The notes: generated by a model not told the origin, from the sequence alone. Shown: positions 35,812 to 44,780, counted from the first letter of the stretch. The stretch: 64,000 nucleotides of DNA from Streptomyces fodineus (GCF_001735805.1 NZ_CP017248.1:620001-684000), one strand, 5' to 3'. Numbers and translations: made by a program.

Positions 35812-36816
35812 GTGGTGCAAAATGAGTTCTCGATCGTCGTGGACCGGAGCAAGTACCAGTACGCGCCCACTCCGTGGGAGCAGGAGTCGTGGCGGGTCTC
35901 GGCCCTCGACTGGGTGGCGGAGCAGCTCGCCTCACACGGCCTGCGTGCGAGCGGTGAGTTGAGCGTGCGGCTGCGGCCGTGGTCCGTGCTGGTTCGGGTG
36001 CCCGTCGTGGGGCGGGACGCCGTCTGGTTCAAGGCCAACCCACCGGCCAGCGCCTTCGAGGGGCCGTTGACCGCCGCGCTGGCCCGTTGGGTGCCCACGT
36101 ATGTGCTCCAACCGCTGGCCGTCGACGCCGAGCGTGCGTGGATCCTGCTGCCCGACGGCGGAGACCTGTTCCGCACCGTGCTCTCCCGGGAGCCGGTCGG
36201 GCCGCGGACCTGGGAGGAGCTGCTGCGCCAGTACGCGAGCATGCAGCGGGCGCTCACCCCGCACGTGCGCGAGATCGAGCAGCTCAAAGTGCCCGCCACC
36301 CGGACCCTCGACCTGCCCGGGGCCTTCGACGGGCTGCTCACGCGGAGCACCGCACTGCACCCGGAGGCGCGCGCCCGGCTGGAGCGGCTGCGGCCCCGCC
36401 TCACCGACTGGTGTGCCGAACTGGCGTCCCTCGGCGTCGAGGACACCCTCGACCACGCCGACCTGCACGAAGGCCAGTTGTTCCACCCGGCACCGGGCCG
36501 CTTCACCTTCTTCGACTGGGGCGACGCCGCCGTGTCACACCCCTTCTGCAGCCTGCGGATCCCCGCCGGCAAGGCGCGCGCACGGTACGGGCCGCAGGTC
36601 CTGGCCCGGCTGCTCGACGCCTACCTGGAGCCCTGGACGGGGCCCGGTCGCGCACCGGCGGACCTGCGCCGCGCCGCACACCTCGCCTGGCGCCTGAGCG
36701 CCCTGGGCCGCGCCGCGTCCTGGGGCCGCACGTTTCCCGGCGCCTCGGGCACCAGCGTGGCCGCCGAGCAGATCTCGGAGTCCCTGTTGGAGCTGCTCAA
36801 CGAGCCGCCGTTCTAG
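35812..36816 (+). CDS. Phosphotransferase (APH-like kinase fold) protein
   Basis: A 334-residue aminoglycoside-phosphotransferase-fold protein. The N-lobe includes VWFKANPPASAFEGPLTAAL, in which a Lys could hold ATP. The catalytic loop reads LDHADLHEGQLFH (about 220, Brenner motif H-x-D-L-H) and FTFFDWGDAAVSHPF (about 240) carries the metal-binding Asp. Many Streptomyces copies are uncharacterised kinases and not resistance enzymes, so no drug target is claimed. The start is uncertain: GTG 35812 or 35815 after GGGATGG, with ATG 35764 also in frame. It stands alone after the terminator at 35676. Confidence 0.75.
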   Translation: MVQNEFSIVVDRSKYQYAPTPWEQESWRVSALDWVAEQLASHGLRASGELSVRLRPWSVLVRVPVVGRDAVWFKANPPASAFEGPLTAALARWVPTYVLQPLAVDAERAWILLPDGGDLFRTVLSREPVGPRTWEELLRQYASMQRALTPHVREIEQLKVPATRTLDLPGAFDGLLTRSTALHPEARARLERLRPRLTDWCAELASLGVEDTLDHADLHEGQLFHPAPGRFTFFDWGDAAVSHPFCSLRIPAGKARARYGPQVLARLLDAYLEPWTGPGRAPADLRRAAHLAWRLSALGRAASWGRTFPGASGTSVAAEQISESLLELLNEPPF

Positions 36817-36982
36817 GGGGTTGGGGCCCTGGCCCCGGTTTCGGCGCGGCGAACCCGACGAGACCGCCGGCGGGGCGGACGCGGGGCGCGCCCTGCCGTC
36901 AGCCCGGGGTGCTCGGCGCAGGGCGAGGTTCTGGGGGCGGCCGGCTCGCCCGCACCATCTCCCACGACGGACACTGGTCCGT

Positions 36983-37980
36983 ATGACCCGCACTCGTGCG
37001 CCCGTCGCTCCCCCGCCCGGCCGCCGTGCCGTGCTGGCGGCGCTGGCCGGTGCCGCGCTCGGCGCGGCGGGCTGTGCCAGCCGTACGGCTCCGGCCACAC
37101 ACTCGCCCCAGGGCTCCGCCGGCCACACCGGCTCCGCGTCGCCCTCCCCCGGTCTGCCGCACACCACTCCCTGGCGGCCCACGTCCGCCGAGGTGCAACC
37201 GGCGGCGAAGCTGCGGGCCGTGCGGCTCATCGAGGCCATCGGCGCGTGGGGCGAGGGGCACGGCGGAGCGGCGGCGGCGCGGGCGAGGGTCGCGGCGCTC
37301 GGGCTGCCGGCGGCCCTGGTCGGCCAGGCCGGGCCCCTGCTGCCTGCGGCCGACCGGGCGGCACTGCAGGTCGTCGACGCGCAGTACGGCGGGATTCTGT
37401 CGGCGTCCGCCAGCGTGCTCGTGGTGTGCCGGCAGTGGACCCGGCGCGGCGCCACGGCGAGCGCCGGCGGGACCACGGTCGACGTACGCCTGTCCCGGTC
37501 GGGGTCCGGTTGGACGGTCGACGCCCTGCATCCGGCGGACCCGGGACCGGCCGCCCGGTCGCCGGCGCCGGACATCCGGGCCGTGCTCGCCGACGACCGG
37601 ATCGTGCTGCCGCCCGCCGCCGCGGCGGACCTGCGCAGCGGTCAGGTGCACACCAGCGTGGCGCAGGCGATGCTCGCGCTGGCGCGGTCGTACCGGATGG
37701 AGGTGAGCGTCGTCCGCTCCGGGCACCCGCTGGACGTGTTCGGCACCAGCCGGCCCAGCGACCATCCGCGCGGCCGGGCCTTCGACGTGTGGCGGATCGA
37801 CGGCCACGCGGTGGTCGACCCGGCGACCCGCGCGGCCTGATCGAGCGCTTCATGCGCGACGCGGCGGCGGCCGGGTCGTACAACGTGGGCGGTCCCGTGC
37901 TGCTGGCCGGCGGTGGCGCCGGCCAGTTCTTCAGCGACGCCACCCACCACGACCACGTGCACATCGGCTTCCGCACCTGA
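36983..37980 (+). pseudogene. Lipoprotein with M15-like zinc peptidase domain, frameshifted
   Basis: The first frame (36983-37840) encodes a lipoprotein signal (RRAVLAALAGAALGAAGC), a low-complexity linker, an NTF2-like middle part, and the start of a Hedgehog/DD-peptidase-like (M15) domain with the zinc motif SDHPRGRAFDVW (His-x6-Asp) near residue 258. The frame then stops at 37840. The expected continuation, RGLIERFMRDAAAAGSYNVG through DATHHDHVHIGFRT with the third ligand motif H-x-H, is in another frame, ending at 37980. One base is missing near 37825-37835 in a C/G-rich run. It could be a true null allele, a sequencing error or, less likely, programmed frameshifting. Intact, it would be a surface D,D-peptidase-like protein. 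Confidence 0.75.
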
Positions 37981-38144
37981 CAGCGCCTGACAGCACCCGC
38001 CCGCGTCACCCGTTCGGCCGTACCGCCGGCGCCCCGGCCGGGCGCGCCGGCCCCGCCTCCTCACCGGCCTTCGCCCGGCTCCGCGGGTTGCGCCGAACCC
38101 GCGGGCGTCCGGACGCTGGAGCTGACACGCACCCGGGAGGTGAA

Positions 38145-39698
38145 GTGGCTCCGGTACACGACACCACGCCGTCGGACGGCCTCGGCCGTCGGCGATTCCT
38201 CACTCTGTGCGCAGGCGCCGGCCTCGGTACGGCCGCCGCGTGCACGGCGGCACCGCCGCATCCGCACGCCACGGCAGCCCCCGACGGGCGGCTGCGGCCC
38301 GAGACGGAGCAGGACGCCCCGGGCACCGCCGACTGGCAACTGGCCTCCACCGGCCCGCCGGACGCGGTGGCCGGCTACACGGACCGGGTGAGCGTGACCC
38401 CGGGCGAGCAGTTCGGGCTCCATGTGTCCACCACCGCCGCGGCGTTCCGGGTGTCCGCGTTCCGGGTCGGCTGGTACGGCGGCCGGCAGGCCCGCCGGAT
38501 CTGGGCGTCCGGGCGCATACCCGGCCGCGCCCAGCCGGCCCCGCGGCTGCTGTCCGCCACCCGCACCGTGCGCGCCGACTGGCCGGTCACACTGCCGGTG
38601 GACACCGCCGGCTGGCCGGAGGGCGCCTATCTGCTGCGGCTGGAGGCGGACACCGGGCACCAGCGGTACGTTCCGCTGGTCGTCCGCTCCACCGCGGGCG
38701 CGGGCCGCACGGTCCTGCTGCACGCCCCCGCCACCTGGCAGGCGTACAACCGCTGGGGCGGCAGCAGTCTCTACAACGGCGCGTCCGGCGCGTACGCCAC
38801 CCGCTCCCTCGCGGTGAGCTTCGACCGCCCCTACGACGGCACGGGCGCCGAGAAGTTCCTGGTGTACGAGCGAGCGCTGGTGGTGCTCGCCGAGCGCCTC
38901 GGCATCCCGCTCGCCTACACCACGGGCACCGACGTCCACCGTGATCCCGAGGTGCTGCACGGCGCGCACGCCGTCGTCTGTCTGGGCCACGACGAGTACT
39001 GGACGCCGGAGCAGCGAGCCCATGTGACCGCCGCCCGGGATGCCGGGACGAACATCGCCTTCCTCGGCGCGAACACCTGTTTCCGCCGGGTCCGGCTGGA
39101 GGCCGGAGAGTCCGCGGACGGCCGTACGGTGGTCTGCTACAAGACCTCCTACCGCGCCGACCCGTGCTACGACTCGCACCCCGCGCTGGTCACCACCGAC
39201 TACCGGCTCCCGCCGGCCCCGGATCCCGAGTCCTCCCTGACCGGCGTGCTCTACGAGGGCTATCCGGTCGACGCCCCCTATGTCGTCCGGGCCGCCGATC
39301 ACTGGCTGTACGACGGCACCGGCGCACGCTCCGGCGACGCCTTCGCCCATCTCGTCGGCGTCGAGTACGACCGGATCACGCCCGGCGCCCCCACCCCGGG
39401 ACCGCTGGAGATCATCGCGCATTCCCCGCTGGTCTGCGGCGGGCGGCCCAGCCACAGCGACTCGGCGTACTACACGGCCGCCGGCGGCGCGGGCGTGTTC
39501 GCGAGCGGCACCATGCGCTGGGTGGAGGGCCTGGTGGCCGGGACGGGCATGCTCGGCGGCGACCATGGCATGGACACCCGCACCCGGACCTTCGTCACCC
39601 GCACCACGGAGAACCTGCTGCGGACGTTCGCGAAGGGCCCCGCCGCCCGGCACGCCCCGCCGCCGCGCGCCAACGTGAGCGAGGTGTACGGGGCCTGA
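38145..39698 (+). CDS. Tat-exported N,N-dimethylformamidase beta-like protein
   Basis: A 517-residue protein. The twin-arginine signal GRRRFLTLCAGAGLGTAAAC also has a possible lipobox Cys. The mature part matches the family annotated as N,N-dimethylformamidase beta-subunit-like. It has VSAFRVGWYGGRQAR near residue 85, an ATWQAYNRWGGSSLYN segment, a DYWTPEQ-type segment (CLGHDEYWTPEQRAHVTAARDAG, about 280) and a glutamine-amidotransferase-like C-terminal domain. Real dimethylformamidase is cytoplasmic with a separate small alpha subunit, which is absent here, so this exported form probably has another substrate. The start is GTG 38145, with GGAGG 4-5 bases upstream. Confidence 0.75.
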   Translation: MAPVHDTTPSDGLGRRRFLTLCAGAGLGTAAACTAAPPHPHATAAPDGRLRPETEQDAPGTADWQLASTGPPDAVAGYTDRVSVTPGEQFGLHVSTTAAAFRVSAFRVGWYGGRQARRIWASGRIPGRAQPAPRLLSATRTVRADWPVTLPVDTAGWPEGAYLLRLEADTGHQRYVPLVVRSTAGAGRTVLLHAPATWQAYNRWGGSSLYNGASGAYATRSLAVSFDRPYDGTGAEKFLVYERALVVLAERLGIPLAYTTGTDVHRDPEVLHGAHAVVCLGHDEYWTPEQRAHVTAARDAGTNIAFLGANTCFRRVRLEAGESADGRTVVCYKTSYRADPCYDSHPALVTTDYRLPPAPDPESSLTGVLYEGYPVDAPYVVRAADHWLYDGTGARSGDAFAHLVGVEYDRITPGAPTPGPLEIIAHSPLVCGGRPSHSDSAYYTAAGGAGVFASGTMRWVEGLVAGTGMLGGDHGMDTRTRTFVTRTTENLLRTFAKGPAARHAPPPRANVSEVYGA

Positions 39699-39799
39699 CG
39701 TCGGGTCAGCGGGGTGCCGCCGGCGCGTCGAGGATCTCGGCGCTCGCCTGTCGGGCCGGGCTTGTACGCCTGCACGGACGGGGAGTTGATAGAGCCCGG

Positions 39800-40051
<252 letters not shown>

Positions 40052-40136
40052 TCATCATGTTACTTGCGGTACTGGGAAACCCGTTCCTGAGACGGTTACC
40101 TGGAACCGTCACCGGCCTGCCCGGCTAAGATCGACA

Positions 40137-40159
40137 GTGGCATCGCGTGCCGGTCACCG
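40137..40159. repeat. 23-bp direct repeat, left copy
   Basis: The 23 bases beginning GTGGCATCGC are identical to 40628-40650. The copy lies 47-69 bases before the VOC start. The pair brackets the VOC gene exactly, with 491 bases between equivalent positions. Confidence 0.9.
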
Positions 40160-40205
40160 GCCGGGTGAGGCATGGAGGTGTCAGGACATGCCGTGGAGGC
40201 ATTCC

Positions 40206-40595
40206 GTGTCCGTCGAGTTGAACCACACCATCGTCCACGCCCGGGACAACCGGGAGTCCGCCGAGTTCCTCACCGAACTGCTCGGTCTCGAGATCACCGC
40301 GGAATGGGGTCCGTTCGTCGCGGTCGCCCTCAGCAACGGAGTCACCCTGGACTTCGCCACCCTCCCCGAGGACCGGATCACGCCCCAGCACTACGCGTTC
40401 CTGGTCTCCGAGGAGGAGTTCGACGCCGCGTACACGCGGATCGTCGAGCGCGGCATCGAGCACTACGCCGACCCGCACCGGCAACAGCCGAACGCGATCA
40501 ACCACAACGACGGCGGCCGCGGCGTGTACTTCATGGATCCGGCGGGCCACGCCATGGAGCTGATCACCGTTCCCTACGGCGGCCGGCCTGCGTAA
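40206..40595 (+). CDS. VOC (glyoxalase/bleomycin-resistance fold) protein
   Basis: A 129-residue VOC protein. VELNHTIVHARDNRESAEFLTELLGLEI is the first beta-alpha-beta-beta-beta module and the second runs to YFMDPAGHAMELITVPYG. The metal-type residues are His (LNHTIV) and Glu (AMELIT), consistent with a lyase, dioxygenase or binding role. GTG 40206 has GGAGG 5 bases upstream; ATG 40188 is an alternative with its own GGAGG. It is a single-gene unit bracketed by perfect 23-base direct repeats at 40137 and 40628, so it may have been inserted or duplicated as a cassette. Confidence 0.82.
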   Translation: MSVELNHTIVHARDNRESAEFLTELLGLEITAEWGPFVAVALSNGVTLDFATLPEDRITPQHYAFLVSEEEFDAAYTRIVERGIEHYADPHRQQPNAINHNDGGRGVYFMDPAGHAMELITVPYGGRPA

Positions 40596-40627
40596 CCGGC
40601 GCGCTTCCCCTGCCGAACCCGTCGGCT

Positions 40628-40650
40628 GTGGCATCGCGTGCCGGTCACCG
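40628..40650. repeat. 23-bp direct repeat, right copy
   Basis: Identical to 40137-40159. It starts 33 bases after the VOC stop and lies 37 bases before the end of the beta-lactamase gene. Confidence 0.9.
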
Positions 40651-40686
40651 TTGAATGTGGTCGGCGCCGACTGTGTGAAGCGTCGT

Positions 40687-41628
40687 CTACTCGCCCGGCG
40701 CGAGGACGGGGGCCACGATGCGGGCCGCCTCCGCGACGAGCGCGTCGTCCGCCGGTGCGTGCTGGGCGCTCTTGGTCGACAGCACGGTCAGCAGGACCGG
40801 TGTGTTCCGGGTCGTCCAGGCCACGCCGATGTCGTTGGCGGTGCCGTAGTCACCGGTGCCCGTCTTGTCGGCCAGCACCCAGTCGCGCGGCAGCCCGTCG
40901 CGGAACCGGGCGGCGCTGGTGGTGTTGCCTTTCAGCCAGGTGACGAGCCGTTCCCGGTCGGCGCCGGCGAGCGCCCGGCCCAGGGTGAGCCGCTCGAAGC
41001 TGCCGCCGAGGGCCTGCGGGGTGGTGGTGTCGCGCAGATCGCCGGGGATCGCGCTGCCCAGGTCCGTCTCCCACCGGTCGAGCCGGCTCACCCGGTCGCC
41101 GAGCGAGCGGAAGAAGCGGGTGAGTCCGGCGGGTCCGCCGATCTCCCGCAGCAGCAGATTGCCCGCCGCGTTGTCGCTGAACTGGATCGCCACCGCACAC
41201 AGGTCCGCGACCGTCATGCCGGTGTCCACGTGTTCCGCGGTGTGCTGCGAGTTGGACAGGATGTCGTGGGGCGGGTAGTGGACGACCTTGTCCAGCGGTG
41301 CGCAACCGCCGTGGTCGCGCAGGACCGCCGCAGCGGCGAACGCCTTGAACGTCGAACACATCGCGAACCGCTCCCCCGCCCGGTGGGACACGGTGCGTCC
41401 GGTGCGGACGTTGCGTGCGTAGACGCCGAGCCGGGCGCCGTGCCGCCGCTCCAGCTCGGCCAACTCCGCTTCGACGGCCCGCTGTCCGGCGTCCGGTGCC
41501 GCCGATGCGGCGGGTGCGGTGACGGCGGTGGCCGCCATGGCCGCGGTGGTGAGGGCGAGGCCCGCTTTGAGCAGGCCCCGTCGGGCCATGGCGGCGGGGG
41601 TGACGCCGGCGCGGTCGTGGCTGGTCAT
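40687..41628 (-). CDS. bla: Class A beta-lactamase (Tat-exported)
   Basis: A 313-residue class A serine beta-lactamase. A Tat-type signal (MARRGLLKAGLALTTAAMAA) is followed by the enzyme. Motifs: S-x-x-K in MCSTFKAF (catalytic Ser), SDN in IQFSDNAAG, Glu166 in RWETDLGSAIPGD, and KTG in ADKTGTGDYG. Ambler position 170, usually Asn, is Gly here (E-T-D-L-G), a change known from GES-type enzymes, which can slow carbapenem turnover. It should hydrolyse penicillins outside the membrane. It is divergent from a BlaA-like LysR gene and the BlaB-like gene, the S. cacaoi blaL-blaA-blaB layout, so it is probably inducible. ATG 41628 has AGGAGG upstream. Confidence 0.93.
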   Translation of the reverse strand: MTSHDRAGVTPAAMARRGLLKAGLALTTAAMAATAVTAPAASAAPDAGQRAVEAELAELERRHGARLGVYARNVRTGRTVSHRAGERFAMCSTFKAFAAAAVLRDHGGCAPLDKVVHYPPHDILSNSQHTAEHVDTGMTVADLCAVAIQFSDNAAGNLLLREIGGPAGLTRFFRSLGDRVSRLDRWETDLGSAIPGDLRDTTTPQALGGSFERLTLGRALAGADRERLVTWLKGNTTSAARFRDGLPRDWVLADKTGTGDYGTANDIGVAWTTRNTPVLLTVLSTKSAQHAPADDALVAEAARIVAPVLAPGE

Positions 41629-41703
41629 GGGCGCAGTCCTCCTGGTCGTCGTCCGTGATCCGCTTCCTGGATCTTCGACGAGGACAGCGAAACAGCCTGA
41701 GGC

Positions 41704-41756
41704 CACTCATGTCCAAGAGTGAACTTTGAACACGTCATGCTTTATTGATATGAGTG
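41704..41756. promoter_or_regulatory. Divergent promoter and probable BlaA operator region
   Basis: CACTCAT (41704-41710) and ATGAGTG (41750-41756) form inverted arms 39 bases apart around an AT-rich segment that holds T-N11-A candidates. It lies between the divergent bla and blaA-like genes. In the S. cacaoi system BlaA binds such intergenic sites; the exact contacts here are inferred. Confidence 0.45.
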
Positions 41757-41760
41757 CTGG

Positions 41761-42756
41761 ATGGATCTCCTGGCGCACCTCGAGGCGTATGTCGCCACGG
41801 CCGACGACGCGAGCTTCTCCCGGGCGGCCGAGCGGCTCGGCATCGCCCAGCCGTTGCTCAGCCGCCGTATCAAGACACTGGAGGAGCACTTCGGCGGCTC
41901 GTTGTTCGACCGTTCGCGACGGCAGATCACGACCACGGAGCTGGGCGTCCTGCTGCTCCCGTACGCCCGGGACGTGCTGGACCGTGCCCAGCGGCTGCGG
42001 CAGGTCGCGGGTGCGGCCGGGCGGGCGCGGACGCGAGCCGTCGGGGTGCCCGCGCACTGCGGCCCGGCTGCGCTGGCACGCGCGATCCGCGCCGGAGCCG
42101 AGCACGGGATCACCCTCGGTGTGCGCGAACTGCCGCCTGCGGAACGGGTTTCCGGGCTCACCGACGGCTCGCTCGCCTACGCCCTGGTGCGGGTGCTTCC
42201 GGAGCGGGGCGCATTCCGGGTGCCGCTGGGTGTGGCGTCCGCGCCGGAGCCGGATGCGGCGGATGGCGAGCGGATCGCGGCGGACGGCGGCACGCGGCGC
42301 GCGGTCCACCTGGAGGACCTACGGCCCCGGCGTGGCCGTGGCGCCGAACGCCGCGCCGCGCTGCCGGTGTTGACCCTGCCGGAGGATCAGGTGCCGTCCT
42401 GCGCGGACCGTCTGGAGCGCGCCGTGGCCCGGGCCGGGCTGCCCCCGGGGCGGTTCCGGCCGGCCGGGCCCGCGGCCACCGCGCTCGCCGAGACGCTGGC
42501 CGGGCGGGCGCTGCTGTTGTGCGCCGAGCCGTTCGCCCGGCAGCACGGCGCACGGTGGGCGCCGCTGGCCGACCGGTCACTGCACCGGGGGTACGACATC
42601 AGCGCCGCTACGGACCGGGCCGGCGCGGCGCGGGTGCCGGACTGGCTGGTCCCGCTGCTGGCGTCGGCCGCGGGAGCCGCCGCCCACGGTACGGGCACGC
42701 CGGCCCGTGGGACCGGTGCCGAGGAGGTACGGGCGCGGCTGGCGGCACGCGCATGA
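41761..42756 (+). CDS. blaA: LysR-type regulator, BlaA-like
   Basis: A 331-residue LysR regulator. The HTH spans about residues 3-62 (LLAHLEAYVATADDASFSRAAERLGIAQPLLSRRIKTLEEHFGGSLF). The effector domain is Ala/Arg-rich. Position, divergent from a class A beta-lactamase and overlapping a BlaB-like gene, matches BlaA, the LysR activator needed for beta-lactamase induction in S. cacaoi. Its stop overlaps the start of the next gene by 4 bases (ATGA), so the pair is translationally coupled. ATG 41761 follows a short leader; the symbol rests on context and not on a database match. Confidence 0.82.
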   Translation: MDLLAHLEAYVATADDASFSRAAERLGIAQPLLSRRIKTLEEHFGGSLFDRSRRQITTTELGVLLLPYARDVLDRAQRLRQVAGAAGRARTRAVGVPAHCGPAALARAIRAGAEHGITLGVRELPPAERVSGLTDGSLAYALVRVLPERGAFRVPLGVASAPEPDAADGERIAADGGTRRAVHLEDLRPRRGRGAERRAALPVLTLPEDQVPSCADRLERAVARAGLPPGRFRPAGPAATALAETLAGRALLLCAEPFARQHGARWAPLADRSLHRGYDISAATDRAGAARVPDWLVPLLASAAGAAAHGTGTPARGTGAEEVRARLAARA

Positions 42757-43676
42757 GGGCGGCACCGGTGTACGTCGGGGACGGCGGCGCCCTGCTGGCC
42801 GTCGCCGAGGCGATCGCCACCGACTGGGCAGCCCTCGGTGTGCGCGGCTCCTTCCTGGCCCGGAACCTCGACACCGGCGACCAACTCGGTTTTGACGCCG
42901 ATGAGTTGATGCCACTCGCGTCGGTGGCCAAGGTTCCGCTCGCCCTCGTCGTACTGGACCGGATCGCGGCCGGTGACCTCGATCCGGCGCGGCCGGTGAC
43001 CATCGACCCGGCGAGCAGCAGCGTCGGTCCCACCGGACTCGCGGCGTTCCGGTACCCGGCGACCGTGGCCGTCGGCGATCTGCTTGTGCAGATGCTGTCG
43101 GTGAGCGACAACGCCGCGGCGGACAGCCTGCTCGATCTGGTGCCGGTGGCGGACGTGGACGCGCGGCTGCGCGCCTGGGGGTGCGGGGAGATCCGGATGC
43201 GGCACCGGATGAACCACATGTACGAGTGTGCCGCCGGTGCCGCCGGCAACGACTTCTCCCTCGCGCTGGAACTGGCCCTCCGGGACGAGCGGGCGGACCG
43301 GCACACCATCGAGACGCTGGATCCGGCGTACGCCAACGCCGGCTCGGCCGCGGCGCTCGTCGAACTGCTGCGGCGGGTGTGGTGCGACGAGGTCGCCGTG
43401 CCCGCTGCGACGGCGGAGCTGCGGCGGCTGATGGGGCTGCAGGTCTTCACGCATCGGCTGGCGAGCGAACTGCGGGCCGACTCGCTGCGGTGGAGCGGGA
43501 AGACGGGGTCGTTCCTGCATGTGCGGCACGAGATCGGTGTGGTCGAGGCGGAGTCCGGGGACCGGGTGGCGATCGCCGCGTTGACCCGTGCGGACCGCTG
43601 CGCGGGGCTTGCGCCGGATGTCGACCTCGCGATCGGGGTTGCGGGGCGGGAGGCGTTCGAAGCGCTGCGGACGTGA
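42753..43676 (+). CDS. blaB: BlaB-like penicillin-recognising regulatory protein
   Basis: A 307-residue protein of the class A beta-lactamase fold with all active-site signatures: S-x-x-K in PLASVAKVPLA (about 55-65), SDN in LSVSDNAAAD (about 115) and SGKTGSF (about 248). It has no signal peptide, so it is cytoplasmic, and it lacks an obvious Glu166-type motif (the corresponding region reads GCGEIRMRHRMNHMYE). That pattern fits BlaB of S. cacaoi, which needs its active-site Ser for beta-lactamase induction but is not a lactamase. It may sense penicilloyl or peptidoglycan fragments and modulate BlaA. It is the second gene of blaA-blaB. Confidence 0.82.
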   Translation: MRAAPVYVGDGGALLAVAEAIATDWAALGVRGSFLARNLDTGDQLGFDADELMPLASVAKVPLALVVLDRIAAGDLDPARPVTIDPASSSVGPTGLAAFRYPATVAVGDLLVQMLSVSDNAAADSLLDLVPVADVDARLRAWGCGEIRMRHRMNHMYECAAGAAGNDFSLALELALRDERADRHTIETLDPAYANAGSAAALVELLRRVWCDEVAVPAATAELRRLMGLQVFTHRLASELRADSLRWSGKTGSFLHVRHEIGVVEAESGDRVAIAALTRADRCAGLAPDVDLAIGVAGREAFEALRT

Positions 43677-43818
43677 CGAGCCGTTCGTGTCGGCGCCGTA
43701 GGGGCGTGGGACGTCGGGTTGCCGCGGATGCGATGTGGCTGCTCGCGCGGTTCCCCGCGCCCCGTTGAGCCCCGCGGCGGACCGGCGGCGTTCCGGGCAG
43801 CGCAACCGGCCGGGCCCT

Positions 43819-43862
43819 GGAGCACCCACGGCGTCGGCCGACTCACGACGGGTGGGTGCTCC
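43819..43862. terminator. Hairpin after the blaA-blaB pair
   Basis: GGAGCACCCAC (43819-43829) pairs perfectly with GTGGGTGCTCC (43852-43862), an 11-bp stem with a 22-base loop. It lies 140 bases after the blaB-like stop, in the gap between convergent genes. Confidence 0.6.
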
Positions 43863-43926
43863 TTCGCCCAGGCGCGGGCCGCTCGGACGGCGGCGCGTCG
43901 ATGCCCGACCGGAGCGCACGGATGGA

Positions 43927-43966
43927 GCGGGCGGCCCCGGCCGCCGTCTTCGTCGGGGCCGCCCGC
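43927..43966. terminator. Hairpin after the DUF4232 gene
   Basis: GCGGGCGGCCCCG (43927-43939) pairs perfectly with 43954-43966, a 13-bp stem with a 14-base loop. It starts 15 bases past the stop of the minus-strand DUF4232 gene and is its terminator. Confidence 0.7.
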
Positions 43967-43980
43967 TGGTCGAGTGCCGG

Positions 43981-44691
43981 TCAGGCAGGCTTCGCCGCCA
44001 GGACCGCGGTCGCGGTGACGGTGTTGTCGCACTCGGCGAACTCACCGTCGGACAGGGCGACTTGGTGCGCGCCGGAGCCGGGCAGTCCGACCACGAGCGT
44101 CGGGTAGACGGCGGGCTTCGCGCCGGAGACGCAGTAGCCGTCGGCCTCGCCCTGGACCTGGACGAAGGTCAGCTTCACCCATGCCTTGCCGCCCGGCGCG
44201 AGGGGTACGGCCGACGCGGTGCCCGTGGGGGTCACCTTCAGCGGCTTGTTGTGCTCGGGGGAACCGTTGCCCGCTCCGGCCACCGACGGGTGACCCCGCA
44301 GGACGCACCTGTGCCCGGAGACGTTGGTGAACTCGATGATCGCCGCACCCGTGCCGGTGCCGTCCGGGCGGTTGGCCGCCTGCTGGGCCGTCGCCTTCAC
44401 GGCGGACACCGCGCACGCCGACGTCGTACCGGCCGAGGTGACGGACGCGGGAGAGACCGGGGCGCCCGTGACGGTCGACGTGCCGCTGCCGGAGGATCTC
44501 GTGGCCGACGGGGCCGTGGGGGTGGGGCTCGCGGTGGCGGGGCCGGTGTGGGAGGGGGTGGCGGAGACCGGGGCCGGGGAGGACGTCTTGGCCGCCCCGT
44601 CGTCGCCCGGCGTGCACGCCGTAAGCGACACCGCGGCGGCGATCACGGCTGTCGCGGACGCGGCGAGGCGGATGGTGGTGCGCTGGTGCAT
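43981..44691 (-). CDS. DUF4232 lipoprotein
   Basis: A 236-residue lipoprotein: signal ATAVIAAAVSLTAC (lipobox LTAC, Cys 26), a Ser/Thr/Pro-rich linker (about 30-85), then a DUF4232 domain (CAVSAVKATAQ...AAIIEFTNVSGHRCVLRGHPSV...LPLAPGGKAWVKLTF...YPTLVVGLPG, about 92-235). Four Cys in the domain probably form two disulphides. DUF4232 proteins are common surface proteins of unknown function in actinomycetes. ATG 44691 follows GGGGGACC. A 13-base direct repeat with 20-base period lies about 90-120 bases upstream and may bind a regulator. Confidence 0.8.
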   Translation of the reverse strand: MHQRTTIRLAASATAVIAAAVSLTACTPGDDGAAKTSSPAPVSATPSHTGPATASPTPTAPSATRSSGSGTSTVTGAPVSPASVTSAGTTSACAVSAVKATAQQAANRPDGTGTGAAIIEFTNVSGHRCVLRGHPSVAGAGNGSPEHNKPLKVTPTGTASAVPLAPGGKAWVKLTFVQVQGEADGYCVSGAKPAVYPTLVVGLPGSGAHQVALSDGEFAECDNTVTATAVLAAKPA

Positions 44692-44780
44692 GGGGTCCCC
44701 CGATTCGGTCTGGGTCGACCGGCTCCGTGCCGGTGCTCGCCGGGGGAGACAGCGCCGGGAGACCCCTGGTTTCCGCAGTA

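Noticed and set aside
35812..36816. Aminoglycoside resistance gene
   Set aside because: The kinase fold is shared by many metabolic kinases, and no resistance-specific motif or context is present.
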